This document shows positions 35,516-47,323 of a stretch of DNA of 64,000 bases, piece after piece. Both the position numbers and the translations under genes were made by a program. This DNA is from Macquaria australasica. Its lineage: Eukaryota; Chordata; Actinopteri; Centrarchiformes; Percichthyidae. The notes below the pieces were generated by a model that had not been told where the DNA came from, did not search any database, and saw only the letters and a list, made by a program, of their open reading frames with translations. Position 1 is the stretch's first letter; each line of letters begins with the position of its first letter. Location: assembly GCA_005408345.1 (NCBI GenBank), contig SEMN01000340.1, positions 62,001 through 126,000 of the forward strand, in the 5' to 3' direction.

Positions 35516-35950
35516 GTGGTCATCCAGCACTCCCTTGGTTGGCCACCCTAAATTTCTTTCATTTAAGTGTCTGATTCAAAGAATAGTTACAAAACAGGGC
35601 GTTCACACCAAAAGCGCAACTTTTACACTGTGACACTTGTGACCAGAGCTTCAGTACATTAAACTCTGACCCCAAATACACTGACCTCTACAACATGCAT
35701 CCAATGGGATTCTGTCATTGACGAGAGGCGGAAGTTATGGTGGCCACTATTTTAATGTCAAGAAGAATGAGAGCATCTCTGAACTCCCGGAGTTAACTAA
35801 CATTACTCTCCGGTCCTACCAGGACTTGAGTAAAAACTTGTCAGCATGGCAGATAATATGACTAGGACAGCAAGCTCTTCATTCTGCCAAAACCATTTGC
35901 TCTTGTGCGTTCAGTCTGAAACCGACCACAGGCTTGCAGCATTTCAGAAA
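35516..35950. repeat. Possible DNA-transposon remnants (CAGTGGTGG and GTTCACACC ends)
   Basis: At about 35512 CCAGTGGTGGTCATCCAGC looks like a hAT-type end. At 35599 GGGCGTTCACACCAAAAGCG looks like the terminus of Harbinger-type fish MITEs. Neither partner end was found, so both calls are tentative and boundaries approximate. Confidence 0.3.
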
Positions 35951-36675
35951 TGGCTTTCATTTACAAGTAAGATACTAAAGCTCATCTAAATTGAGCTTTT
36001 TCAAAAAAAAAAGTAAAGTGTTAAGTTAATGCACAGGAAAATACCATGATGGTAACCATGGCAACAACTATGCAGTCAACATTTCATCAGCTGTCCTCTG
36101 GAGTTACTGTTTAATCAATGGCAGGAAACACACTCGGGAGAAAACTGCTGAGTCTCTACTGTTTGCCGTTAATAACAATGAGGATAAACAAGCGACGGCT
36201 ACAGGAGGTGAGAGAGGAACCGACTGGAGTATAGTGGAAATTAGGTAAGTGATGGAAGAACAAACAATATTAGCAAAGTAGCAAAAAATGATTTTCACTG
36301 TTACAAAACAGAGATCATGCGGCCCAGGCTCCAGGCCCAAACTGTAGGACGGGCAATAAAAGAGATATTTAAGTGGGGTTTTATTGTGGACAGTCTGTTT
36401 AACCGTCTCTGTCTTCCTGCTCACGCACAGTGTATTCCACAATCACATCACTAATCAAGAACAAAATAAAACAAAGAATTCAGTTCACCAGTGAATGTAT
36501 TTTCACTGCACAATGAAACTCGCAACACAACAAAGCAGCACTTTCTCTACTGCCAACTCACATGATTTATAAAGCCTGTAATATAGAAATGTTTCCTTTG
36601 AAAATGGCTCTTTTGATTGATAAACGTTCTTGGGAGGCAATTTGTGGTCATTTCAATGTGTTTAATACAATTTTT

Positions 36676-37100
36676 TAGCCATGCTAGCAGCATGGCTCTA
36701 GGGATGACAACATTGGTCTGACAGTGGGTCCTCCATTTTGGTCCAGACTGAAATATCTCAACAACTATTGGATGGATTGTTATTAAATTTGGTACAAATA
36801 TCCATATTGCCCTGAGGATGAGTCCTAATGACTGTGCTGATACCTGGACCTTTCCTCTAGTGTTATCGTCAGGTCAAAATTTCACTTTGTCCAATACTTC
36901 AGTTTATCAGCCTTAGTTGTACTTTGTGTTCAGTGCTAATTAGCGAAATGCTAGCATGCTAACACGCTAAACTAAGATGATGAACATGGCAAACATTGTC
37001 TGCTAAACATCAGCATGGTAGCATTGTCATTGCGAGCATTACCATTCATCTCAAAGCACTACTGTGCAGCAACAAAGAGCTGCTAGTGTGGCTGTAGACT
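36676..37100 (+). repeat. Repeat family A, copy 3 (plus orientation)
   Basis: Starts TAGCCATGCTAGCAGCATGG and ends GAGCTGCTAGTGTGGCTGTA, which are inverted repeats of each other (GCCATGCTAGCAGC type). The interior carries TTTTGGTCCAGACTGAAATA, TTAGCGAAATGCTAGCATGC and GTAGCATTGTCATTGCGAGC as in copies 1 and 2. No coding capacity. Confidence 0.8.
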
Positions 37101-37143
37101 GGAAAATCACCCATCGCTCCTTTTCAGTGATATATCTTGTTGA

Positions 37144-37700
37144 TTGGGACATATTTGTTGTTTCAATGCATTCTTGTCTTCCCTGTCTTTGGTAATCCCT
37201 GATCCCCACCCCCAGAACAGCCCTGGCCACCTGATATATTTGATACATTTCCTAACTCACCGCTGCACACATCACAAACTTCTTCATAATGCCAGCTGCT
37301 TCCTCAGGAAATCACGACAAAGACTGCTGTTTGTGAGGCGTCTCAAAAGACTTGCCATGGGAACCGGGGCTTGGCTTAACTTTCATCTCTGCACCATAGA
37401 GTGTAAGTTCTGTCAGGCTGCATCACAGTGTATGGTTTGGCAGTTTGACTGTTCAGGACAGGAAACTGCAGCAAAACACCATAAAGCCAGCATCAAAAAT
37501 CTACTGGCACAGACCTCCTACAGCTCTATGATATCTTCATTACCCGCTGCATAAGGAAAGCCCAAAGCATCATCAAGGACACCAGTCATCCAGCCCACAC
37601 ACTATTCTCACTCCTGCCATCTGGAAAACGCTAACGGAGCATTAAATCACGCACCACCCGTTTTAGAGACAGTTTCTTCCCACAGGTAGTCAGAATAATA
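37144..37700 (+). pseudogene. L2/CR1-like LINE, reverse transcriptase C-terminal end, decayed
   Basis: One frame gives RQRLLFVRRLKRLAMGTG, then LNFHLCTIE. After frame changes another gives YDIFITRCIRKAQSIIKDTS, HPAHTLFSLLPSGKR, a stop, then RSIKSRTTRFRDSFFPQ. This order (RL.FLRRL, FYRCTIES, RC.RKA..I, DPSHPAH.LF.LLPSGRR, R..DSFFPQ) is the standard end of fish L2/CR1-group LINE proteins. There is at least one in-frame stop (TAA after GGAAAACGC) and frameshifts. It lies directly after family A copy 3. Confidence 0.8.
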
Positions 37701-38834
37701 AATAGTACCCACCAACACACACACAAATATGCACACACACAGACACTAAAACTATGCCTATGATGTGTATAGTTCTATGTTTATCGTGTATTTTCTGAGG
37801 CATCACTTAATATGTTTTTTTGTTTGTTTTTTTCTTCTTGTTCAAGGTTGAGGGCGCCACAGTGCAACAATTTTATTTATTAGCACAGATGAACTTGATG
37901 TTGGCATCTTCTTCTGGAGTAAACAAACTGAAGCAGGTAAAACTAAAAACATTAGAGTAATTAAACTCCACATTGTGTATTTTTGGCTGTAAATGTCTTT
38001 GTTTGACCTCAATATAGAATCATCAAAAATATTAATGCATGCCATTGTTTCAGCATTTCTAAAACTATATGATCAAGCAGAGAAAACAGGTAGAAAATCT
38101 CATTGTGCTGCTGTCTAATGCTTGAAAATGTCACTGTCAACTCCAATTAGTGACCTCAAGCCATTAAGGTATGTACTTTAGCTGCATCTAGAGTAATGGA
38201 GCAAGGCGATGGCTATGTTCCTCTGTATCTTGTAAATGTTAGGGCATTCTCACTATATTTATCCTGCCTACACAACCATTCAGTCTACATTTCCCACCAC
38301 ATGTGGAGTCTAGCCCCAAAAAACTGCAAAGAATTCAAAGTTTCAGATTAACTGCCAGTGACGAGTAATAGCATGCATTTATAGTCAATTAAAATGTACA
38401 GTGCAGATTATGTATAGGGTACATTTCCTAAAGAGATGCAGGGTGTCATGTGGCAAAATGAATCACACCTTCACAGATCTGAGAGATGAATCAAGCTGTG
38501 TGTGGATTTTTAAGCTCATTAGTATTCTCTTTGAACACGTTCTTCTATATGTAAATAGAGGGTGGAGGAGAGATTGTACAATGATCATATTTGCCAGTCA
38601 GAGGAGAAAAGTGTCAGGATGTGAGTCGGCTCCCAAGACACACGCTGTCATTTTCCATCTCCCTCACTGCAGCAGCAGCCCATACGGGGTGTTTATCCAG
38701 ATCCAGTGCAGCAGCAGCAAAGAGGCAGCAGGTCAGTGAGCGAGAGGCCAGAGAATTTAGAATATAATGTGAATTTTAGAACAATATTATCATTCAAGTT
38801 AACCCTCTGTCCTATGACTCAACATTTGTAAAAT
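37701..38834. other. Non-coding intron sequence
   Basis: Short CA-rich stretch at 37710-37745. A 112-codon frame at 38401-38739 shows no domain and overlaps CAGCAGCAG-rich DNA. Confidence 0.45.
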
Positions 38835-39211
38835 TTCAAGTATAATGCTGGCGATATTATATATTTTTGTTATTGCCAGAAAGTCCCATGAAAAGACCAA
38901 AACCAACAATGAAGTGATCCTACTAGCACGGAAAGCCTGATCACCTATTCCTCCATTGTTGTCCAAAAACTATTAAAAACAATTCAATGAGCCACAACTT
39001 TGCACTGGATGACATGTTTCTTCATTACAACGAACGTGGGCATTGTAGTTTATTTTGAGACAATCAGACATACACAGTCCTGCTGTGTAAATACTCACTA
39101 ATGCACCAATGTCTTCAGTAGGAACCAATGGGCTTGGGGCTGAGTCACAAACAGAGTAGGGAAGTCATAAAGTATTGAGAGATACAGAGTAATGCCAGCC
39201 TTATCCTTTAA
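38835..39211. mobile_element. TTAA long-TIR element, copy 2 (about 377 bp, internally shorter)
   Basis: The right end TTATCCTTTAA (to 39211) and left arm GCTGGCGATATTATATATTT, then AAAAGACCAAAACCAACAAT, match the arms of the 33802-34405 element. The left TTAA has mutated to TTCA. Shared inner phrases include CAATGGGCTTGGGGCTGAGT and AGTAGGGAAGTCATAAAGTA. About 150 bp of the middle present in copy 1 is absent here. Confidence 0.7.
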
Positions 39212-40606
39212 CCATGATCGTTCCCGAACCTTAACAAGCGAACATTGTGGATACGTTTAACGTGAGCATTTTTCACCAACTTCAATGACGAAACTCATGA
39301 CCAATTACACAAAGAGGATTATGTTGCTGTTGCTCAAACTGGATTTTAATCATGGATAAGTGCATGCAATCATTTAAGATAAAGTTGTTATCTACAGGCA
39401 TGCAGCTTAGCTGGAATTGTCTTTGAATGTTTTTATTTACTGCGCTTTATATCCTCTTGAGTATGAATGACACAATGAGCATGGGTTAATAAGCTAATTA
39501 TTATGCTGCAGGTTTGGGGGTTTGTCTCCAGTTAAGACTCACAGCTCCTGACGTATCTGACTTTACAGACTCCTTGCTGAATACCAATATAAATGAATCG
39601 AACACACTGAATGTGTAAGTCGCACTCCATGGGTGCGTCGAGAACAAGGTGATGTTGTGTTATAACCAAGATTGTCTTTGCTCCTAAACTAGACTTCTTT
39701 AACAGTCAAATGTTATGATGTGGTATGCACATTTAGAAGCACAACAAATAAAATTTGAAAATATTCGCAGTGTTAATCCTTTGGACTAAGAGGAGAGGGG
39801 GCATGAATAATTCACAGGCAAAACTGCTGGTCAACCACCACATCAATGACTGGTAAATAATTCAGCCCGCAGATGGGGTGAGGAGCTGCTTGCTCCTGAT
39901 TTTGATTGAGAGACACAGGGACAGGGCCTACTTATAGATTCTTGATGGGTTTTACCACATCAAGAGGAGAGGACAGGCAAGGAGGAGAGGAGCCAACAAA
40001 TAATTCATAGGAAAGAGCTGCTGATGAGCAATATGATGAAATCTAGAGTTTGTACGCTCAGATTGCATGATGAATTTGTCAATAGCTGCATTGCTGTTTT
40101 GTGTTTTCCTGCAGTCTCGGCTGAGGAATAGTAATGATACATTTCCATTTGGTTCTAGGGAAACTGGGAGCACTTCAGTTAGTCAAGGTCAGGGGCGAAT
40201 AAATGGAAATAGTACAGAACATTTCTGATATGTAGATGAAAAACATGAAAATCAACATTTGCATGGACACATCATTCTTATCCTCATAAAAATGCCCCAA
40301 CAGTGGCATCTTTAAAGGTAATAGAATTTCACCTTTTGCCTTTATCCATATTTCAGTGCACACTTCCCTCTTTCTCTCCAGCCATTCAAACACTCAACCT
40401 GCCATTCATGCACACATGCACATGTACTTTAAGGTAAGTTTCATCATATTAATGAGGTGCACCAATACTACAGTGATTTATAGAAGTAATATACTGTGTA
40501 GTGTGTACCCAGATGTGCACACAGTCACTCGTGTGTACAATGAAATGAGTGTGTGCACTGGTATATGTAATTGATGTTTTTGCCGGTCATAAACTGAGCT
40601 GCCATT
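39212..40606. other. Non-coding intron sequence
   Basis: No exon or repeat is recognised. Confidence 0.5.
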
Positions 40607-40607
40607 A

Positions 40608-40634
40608 CCCCCCCCCCCCACACACACACACACA
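40608..40634. repeat. C12 run followed by (CA)n
   Basis: A cytosine run of about 12 bases passes directly into a (CA)8 tract. Confidence 0.9.
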
Positions 40635-40956
40635 CCCTCTATACTTGCTCTCCTTGCATCAAAGAATCACCATTTAACACTGGCTGTATTTCAAATCTGA
40701 ACATGACCCACATACTGTATCCTCCTCAAGCCCCAGTTTCCATCTTAAACAGTCACACTGTCAGTTCATTACATGATGACCACTTCCTGGGACTCCCTGT
40801 CGTGTATTCAACTCATAACGTGTGATCAACACCTTTAAGACAGCAAAGGAATAAAATGTGAGGATTGACAATTTATGTTAAATGACAATTCAGGTCATAC
40901 GCACAGGCTGACACTTGTGCCGCACTTCACCAGCTAATGAGATGCCAATCAGAACT

Positions 40957-40983
40957 ATTTGCAAATCAGACTCATTTGCAAAT
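40957..40983. promoter_or_regulatory. Paired palindromic ATTTGCAAAT sites
   Basis: ATTTGCAAAT occurs at 40957-40966 and again at 40974-40983, 17 bp apart start to start. The 10-mer is its own reverse complement and contains TTTGCAAA/ATGCAAAT-type POU octamer and C/EBP-like half-sites. A related ATAATGCAAAC follows near 41000. Function is inferred from motif form only; no promoter is seen here. Confidence 0.3.
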
Positions 40984-41519
40984 CAAGTCCCAATGAGATG
41001 ATAATGCAAACTTGACTCAAGGACTGTGAACACACAAGCTGTTGAATGTCAGCCAAGCAAGTTCCCCTTTTTTTTTAAACTCTGAAGTACAATACAGTAT
41101 ACTCCAGAATCTACAGGAACCATTTTAGATGCCACGTTGATTCATTAGCTCTCTCAAAAACATTTCCTGCTTCAGAAAGCCTGGGCTCAACAACATGAGT
41201 ATGATACTTATGACAGCACGGTTTCTTTGTTTAAGGCAGCCTGCCTGATGAGGTGCTTTTATTGAAAAAAAACAAAAAACAATCCATATTAATAAGTCCT
41301 AATATTAAAATGAAAAAATAGGTCGCCTGTCATTGCCTTCTAAAACACAGCTAATGACTGTTTCTAAACTATTTAGGCAAATAAAACCGCTTGGTTAATG
41401 TTAGGGGAAGCTCATGGTCGCAGTAAAGAAAGAAAAGAATAGTCACGGTGGCAACAATTTTATCTGTGGTTGCCACGATTGCAAGCTAAACAGTAAAAAT
41501 TACGGTCGGTACAAAGTAA

Positions 41520-42040
41520 TCTACCAGGAATGTGCGCCTGCATGCATTTGATTGGTCAACGTAGCGCCTTGCTGGATGCCGCTGCATTGTGTTGCAGCAA
41601 AAGTTGAGCCAGGTTCAACTTTTTCGCTGGATGACCCTGCATTGTTTTGTCGGAGCCCTCTGCGTTGGCAACCACGTTGCACCGACGGACTGGCTCCATT
41701 TAAATTAATAAGAGGGCTGCGTTTTTAGTCTATTTTCTTTCCTCTGGCATGCTAAGTGAAGTAATCTCAATAGCCAGCTATTAAAATCGCACCAATCTGT
41801 TACTGTCTATATGTTGTGACCTTATTACCAAATATCTACAATGACAAATCAAGGCCCCCCACTTAGCTATGAGCCTTCCAGATCCACTATGGGCTTTCAG
41901 AGATTCCGTAGATGGACTGACGAACAGCTAGTTTGGAGGACAGTAACGGCCCAACGCTGGTCAGAGTCAGTGTGGACTGAATCGGGGACACCTCAGTATC
42001 GCTTACGTGTCACTAACGTCTTGGGTCTGGTGTGAATTTG
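41520..42040. repeat. GC-rich possible Harbinger-like MITE
   Basis: The stretch has GATTGGTCAACGTAGCGCC and AGTTGAGCCAGGTTCAAC (a small fold-back). It ends ACGTCTTGGGTCTGGTGTGA, the inverse of the TCACACCAGACGCGAGACGT type terminus of PIF/Harbinger MITEs in fish. A 64-codon frame inside has no domain. No matching left terminus was found. Confidence 0.35.
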
Positions 42041-42980
42041 GGGTAAGACTTTTTGCAGCACTATAACAATAACACACAAATTTTTGCCTTTGCTACTGAA
42101 AAAGGGCAGTCATTATTTGCACAACCAAACTACCAATGCTGTCGTTCTCTGGTAAGAGACGTACACAAATACAAACCACTTTTTAAAATCTTATTTGTAA
42201 AGCTCAGTGATGTTAGAACAAATTCTGTAATGCTTTTGAATACTTTCTGTTTCTAATCTGCAGGAGCAATTGGGAGAAAACATACACTGGGATAAATGAT
42301 TTTACAAACCAGTGCATTGCAAACCAGTGCATTATGTAACTGATATGAGTCTTACAAGTAGCACAACAAAGCACTTCCTTTTGAGAATGAGATTGACCCA
42401 GTGATGGAGTGTAATTTGGCTTGAGCGTACTCGAGATGTTGCTGCAATTAATTCCTGGTTATTTGCATCTTGAATTCCCATAAAACCCAAACAAAACCTT
42501 GGAATAGTTTACAGCAAAGAACCGCTCATTGAACACAAGAGCTGGATGATGACTACATACAAACTAGGTTCACTATTTACCCTACTGAACAAGCACAGCA
42601 TCTTTATTTTTATTTTGCCTGCATGTGCTGGAGGCAGTGCTTGGCACAGACCATGAGGATTTGGCAAACAGCACTTGTGCAGAAGGGCAAATGTTGAATT
42701 TCAACACAAGTAGGTTTTAACTATAAATCAGACTTTTGGGGGCTCTTCTTTTCACAAAACTGAATTTTGAACACTTTAATCAATTACATCTGGCTAATCT
42801 TAAATTAGCCACATTCAGACTCAACAAGCATTGTAAATGGAAAAGAATAGCAGTAAACTCTTGGAGCTGAAGCGCATGTGTGATCTGGTTAACAGTCTTT
42901 CCAAATTTTGTCTGGAATCATTGAAGACGGATTTACGGTCTCAAAGAGCTTGCTGGGCCAAGAGATAAAAATCAAGAAAT
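42041..42980. other. Non-coding intron sequence with a small tandem duplication
   Basis: AAACCAGTGCATT is duplicated in tandem at 42305-42332 with a 2-bp spacer. Otherwise nothing is recognised. Confidence 0.5.
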
Positions 42981-43605
42981 CTGTTCACCATCTTAGCTTA
43001 GCGTGCTAACATGCTATTTGTTAATAAATACTAAACACCAAGAACAGCTGAGGCTGAAGGAAATGTTAGCTTTGCAGATATTTGGTCATAAACCAAAATA
43101 TTGGATAAATAAAAAGTTTGACTGATGATGGTGCTACATGTAAAGTCAGGGGATCAAAGTTAGTCCAATTTATCCTGAGGCGGACACAAATGTGTTTACC
43201 TCATTTTCATGGCAATCCGTCAAATAGTTGTCGAAACATTTCATTTAAAACCAGAAATGTCAACCTCGTGGCGCTGGAGGGAAAGTCAGGGGATCACCAA
43301 AGTCATTAGGATAAATCATTTGGGAACCATGAATGTCTGTGTAAAATTGTGTGGGTTTTCTTTTGTTTTGTTTTCACTTGATAAGTGAAAACTTTGACCT
43401 GCTGGTGGCGCTAGATGACAAGTCAGAGTTCACCAAAGTCATTAGGATTCAGTGGCCCTAGTGTCTGAATAAACTTTCATGGCAATCCATACAACAGCTG
43501 TTGAGGTATTTCAGTCTGGACCAAAGTGGTGGACCGACTGACCAACTGACCAACTGACCAACTGACCACCGACTGGCATTGCCATGAGCCATGCAGCTAG
43601 AGTTT
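42981..43605 (-). repeat. Repeat family A, copy 4 (minus orientation, longest)
   Basis: Read on the minus strand it has the same phrase order as copies 1-3, but with extra internal units: CTAGCGCCACCAGCAGGTC and CCAGCGCCACGAGG both occur. Its right part (43534-43568) contains an 8-bp tandem repeat, CCAACTGA, about four units. That expands the CAGTCGGTCGG-type phrase of the family. The minus-strand start reads CTAGCTGCATGGCTCATGG. Confidence 0.8.
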
Positions 43606-44740
43606 CTAAAAATATGTTGAAAACATGATTTTAAAAGCCCATTAAACTGATCGCTAGCTCTGTATGTGTTTGCACCTCCACATATTAATGGCTCTTGCAA
43701 CATCTGGCAATCTGACAATTTATTTTTTATAATAGCCATTACTTTGTTTTCAGACAAACTTGCTGAAAGGTGGGATTGTGACAAAAAACTCCTAACATAA
43801 AGAGAAAAACCACGTTATAAATCAGCTTTGGTTGAAACTTGAGGTTGCATTATTTTTCCTTTTCATGCTGCCTGTGCTGAGTAAATTCAATAAATGTATT
43901 TACATTTCAGTGAATTCTTAGTCGGCTGATTTTTAAGGACAATTGACAGCCAGTGCGTCAGTGTAGGAAGTTTGATTTTTATTCCATTCATACCAAACAT
44001 TCCTTCTTATTCATGGATTGATAAACTACCTCTATTTTATTTCCAAGTAAACTTGGAAGAAATGTTCCTGGAAGAAACCATAGTCAGAACTTTTTGACAG
44101 AAATCGTGCATCTGCTCTGTCACTGTCTTTGAATAGTTCCAGGGACTTCAACAATTCAAGACATTACAAAGACAACTGTGCAGGTGCTGAAAACAGAATA
44201 TTATTCCAAAACTGAAGCAAAGAACACATCTTATATATACTGTTACTACTGCAATACACTGATTTTGAAACAAGCTGAGAATCTGAAAATCAAATGTCAC
44301 ACAGTGTTTTTCTTTTTCTTCAAGTCAGATTCAGTGAGTTTCTTCACACAACAGAGGTTTGCCTCTCAGAGGGGTAAGCAAACTGATAATGAAATATATA
44401 TCAAGTGTTGTGTTCAAGTGTCACTTCTCACCACTGTTTGTGACGGCACTAAAAATTTCACACAGGTCTCAGTTTTAAAACAAAGCACAGCACCTGTAAG
44501 AATATAATTGCTTTAGATATAAATGGAACTTCGAGAAGGAAAAAAAAGAAAAATAAGAAAGAAACAAAGATTAAAAAGCAGACAGAAATAAAAGACACCC
44601 AATCAGTAATTTTTCACCATGTAAATTCAACTGATCATAACTGTTCATCATCATATCTGACGTGTTTACAATTATTACTGATGTAAACAAACAACAAACA
44701 AACAAAAAAATTAAATGTACTTGACATCTAATATTAGTCC
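43606..44740. other. Non-coding intron sequence
   Basis: No exon or repeat is recognised. A 109-codon frame at 44178-44507 is low-complexity in part (poly-Phe from TTTTTCTTTTTCTT) and has no domain. Confidence 0.45.
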
Positions 44741-45490
44741 ATTGTTGTAGGCGGTGTGACCAGGGTGGCAGAAAGATGGCAGTAAGCAGAGGTCTTCCAA
44801 AATGACAAGCATTTATTTATCAAGGTGCGTGTTTCAACAAAATTGTATACGTGAAAATTCAACGAAACTTAGTGTAACTTAACAGTTAACTTAATCAACT
44901 AAACATAATTGAAAACTAACAAACAAAACTTAAATGACACATGCACCCTGCTACATCATCATGGCCTTCCCCCAACACCGACAAAAGGCCAGCCTTATAT
45001 AAGGTTGAGTTCCATTAAACAAAATGGCTTCCCTAGGCTCCTTCCCCTTAACAGGTGAGTCTATCCTTTAAACATAAATACAACACACAATTTAAGTGAC
45101 TCATTCCCAGTCACCCTAAATAAACACTACCACAATTTGTAATAAATCACTCCTGGTACCACCTACAGAACTAGGCAATAGCAAAATCAAACATTTTCTG
45201 CAACACAACATTATCAATCTCCCCCCATACTTGAACTCTTCCAGTGACCTCCTTAAATCAGGGCAAACCCTATAAATACAGGAAGTGATGTGCTTTTTCT
45301 CCTTTTGCTCCTGGAACTCATGGTAAGTATGGAGAGAAACATATACAAATTAAATATTTAACAAACAACAGTTTTAACCAAATAAACAGAACTAAATATA
45401 TTAACACTGGTCTGAGTCTTACTTTAACAGATGTTTATGTATATTAGCTGAACTCAAATAGAAAGCAAAACCCAAACAAACCCGGGATAG
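44741..45490 (-). mobile_element. Possible solo LTR, minus orientation
   Basis: Read on the minus strand there is a TATA-like CCTTATATAAGG (44994-45005). About 180 bp later comes AATAAATGCTTGTCATTTTG, and then CTGGTCACACCGCCTACA. This is the promoter, polyadenylation-signal and CA-end order of an LTR. The far boundary and target duplication were not found, and there is no gag or pol sequence in the window. Tentative. Confidence 0.25.
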
Positions 45491-45659
45491 TTAGTGTCTG
45501 CTGACCACTGAGAGATGAAGCAAGCATTGTTACAATCAAACAGTTATGGTTGAAATTATGTGAACAGGTTGATATTATGTGACAGTGGCAAATGGTGTGG
45601 ACTCACCCACTTTGTCACATCCATGTATCAAAATACCTGTCAGCAAACTGGGTCCAAAC

Positions 45660-45960
45660 CTGTTTTTTGAACATCAGTAGTGTTATATATTTCCTGCAGG
45701 AGTTGGTGGAGACCAAAAAAAAAAAAATCTATAAGAAGAGTGATTACTGGACTTATATTCGCCAAGTGGCCAGAAACACGACTCCAAATGAATGATAATG
45801 TTGCTCCGTAACTGCTGGATGTGTAAATAATCTACTGTTTGCTAACAAGCTCCCCATATCAACTTAAAAGGTGATAGTATGTCAATATTGTGTTTATAGC
45901 TTGTTTCTGCTGCCCCCAAATGGCCAGAAAAATCAGTTATTGCAGCTTTAAGGAACTTAT
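45660..45960 (-). repeat. Repeat family C, copy 1
   Basis: On the minus strand it starts TTAAAGCTGCAATAACTG and contains CACCTTTTAAGTTGATATGG and TTTACACATCCAGCAGTTAC, then TCTCCACCAACTCCTGCAGG. The same phrases in the same order are at 52881-53160 on the plus strand. The TTAA at the outer edge may be the target site. Confidence 0.7.
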
Positions 45961-47323
45961 TTGTAAAAGTACAAATGTGCTGTCATTAGACATAGATCTC
46001 ATGAATCTCAAAGTCCCTAATTGATGGAGACATGATTCTACTAGGGATCAATCAGTGAATAACTGACTATTGATCAGTTATTAAACTGATCCGAGTATAC
46101 AAGGACAAGAGGAACAGGTTGCAAGCTAATGATGCTGATAAAAAAATGTTGAGATGAACAGAAGATGTGGACAAAAACAGGTGAGTATTTGCAAAAACAT
46201 ATTGGGTGAAAAAAAAACAGGGTTTAAAGTTACTGAAGTCAATGAAGTACTTGTTCTCAGTGGATTATAAAGGATAAAATAATCTGGGCGGAGCTGACAA
46301 TCATGATCTGTTTCATAGTATTTACAGTAAATCATGTGCAGCTGATAAACAATTTCTGAGTATTCAAGCTCATAAAACTCTCACCTGTAGGTAAAAATTC
46401 ACAGAACCACCAAGGACATACAAAGAAACACATTTCAGATGCATGTGACAAAAACACACACTGAGAGAGAAAGACATATACACAGGCACATCAGGAGCTC
46501 TCATATGGTTATGATATAGATTTATGTGTTCTGACATCTCACAGATGGTGTGAATTAGTCAGGGAGGGGGTGCCAGCACGAGGTCAAGAGAGATGACCTG
46601 GCCTTCAGCCCGTCACTTGGGAAACCAAAGCAACAGACATGTGAGGCTGCTGCTGCTGCTGCAGTGCAACAACCCAGAGGCTGTTACAGCAGCTGTTATT
46701 GAAGCTACAGAAGAGAAAGTGCTCCCATAAACTGCCCTAATCTCATCATCCTGAGAGATAAACAGCACTGAAAGGAGCCACAGCAGCACAAACCTGCGTA
46801 AAAGCAGGCTGGGTGATAGAAAAGCTACATTGATTTTGACAAAGAGCAGAAAAAGAATTTTGTAAATATGAAGACACGCAAACCAGATCAAATGGGTTTC
46901 TAAATGTGTAATGATTGATTTTTTTTTTTCATTGCCTGGAGATGATTTTGCATTTGAGACTCGTTTTCTATTAGCCGGTACTTACTGGTAATATGAAAGA
47001 TGATATAAATAAATAATTTTCTTGAGAATTATTCAAAGGTAGAGAGTAAGGGGCTTCAGCTTTGTGAGCAGCCGTTTCTTTTCAAGGTAGCCGTTTCTGT
47101 GTACCCTGAAGAATGAGCCAAAAGCTAACGAGAGATACTTAATGTTCCATAAAAACAAAGAAGCACAGAGAATTAGCAGATTGCCTCGGGAGACAGTTAC
47201 CATATGTTTGACAGAATGAGGGATGGAAAAGTGGAGTGTGAGCTGCACATAAAAAGAGGGGGAGAGGAAGAAGTCATATAATGTACATGCAGTAAATATG
47301 CAGAGGCAACGAGAGAGGCTCAC
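45961..47323. other. Non-coding intron sequence before the glypican exon
   Basis: (TGC)5 at 46647-46662. A T10 run lies near 46919. No other feature is recognised. Confidence 0.5.

Larger units (their letters stand above)
32226..47323 (-). other. gpc5: gpc5 intron, 15,098 bp, phase 0
   Basis: The donor CAG|GTGAGC (intron starts at 47323) and acceptor CAACCAG| (ends at 32226) bound a complete intron between two glypican exons. Joining them gives KLKHINQ followed by LLQGKS, the continuous family sequence. Within the intron lie the TTAA element pair, family A copies 3 and 4, an L2-like LINE end, a family C repeat and possible Harbinger-like and LTR remnants. A small unidentified open frame is at 32757-32960. 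Confidence 0.93.

Noticed and set aside
37144..37554. 136-codon frame as a host protein
   Set aside because: It reads as LINE reverse transcriptase for part of its length and then leaves the frame. It is a transposon relic.
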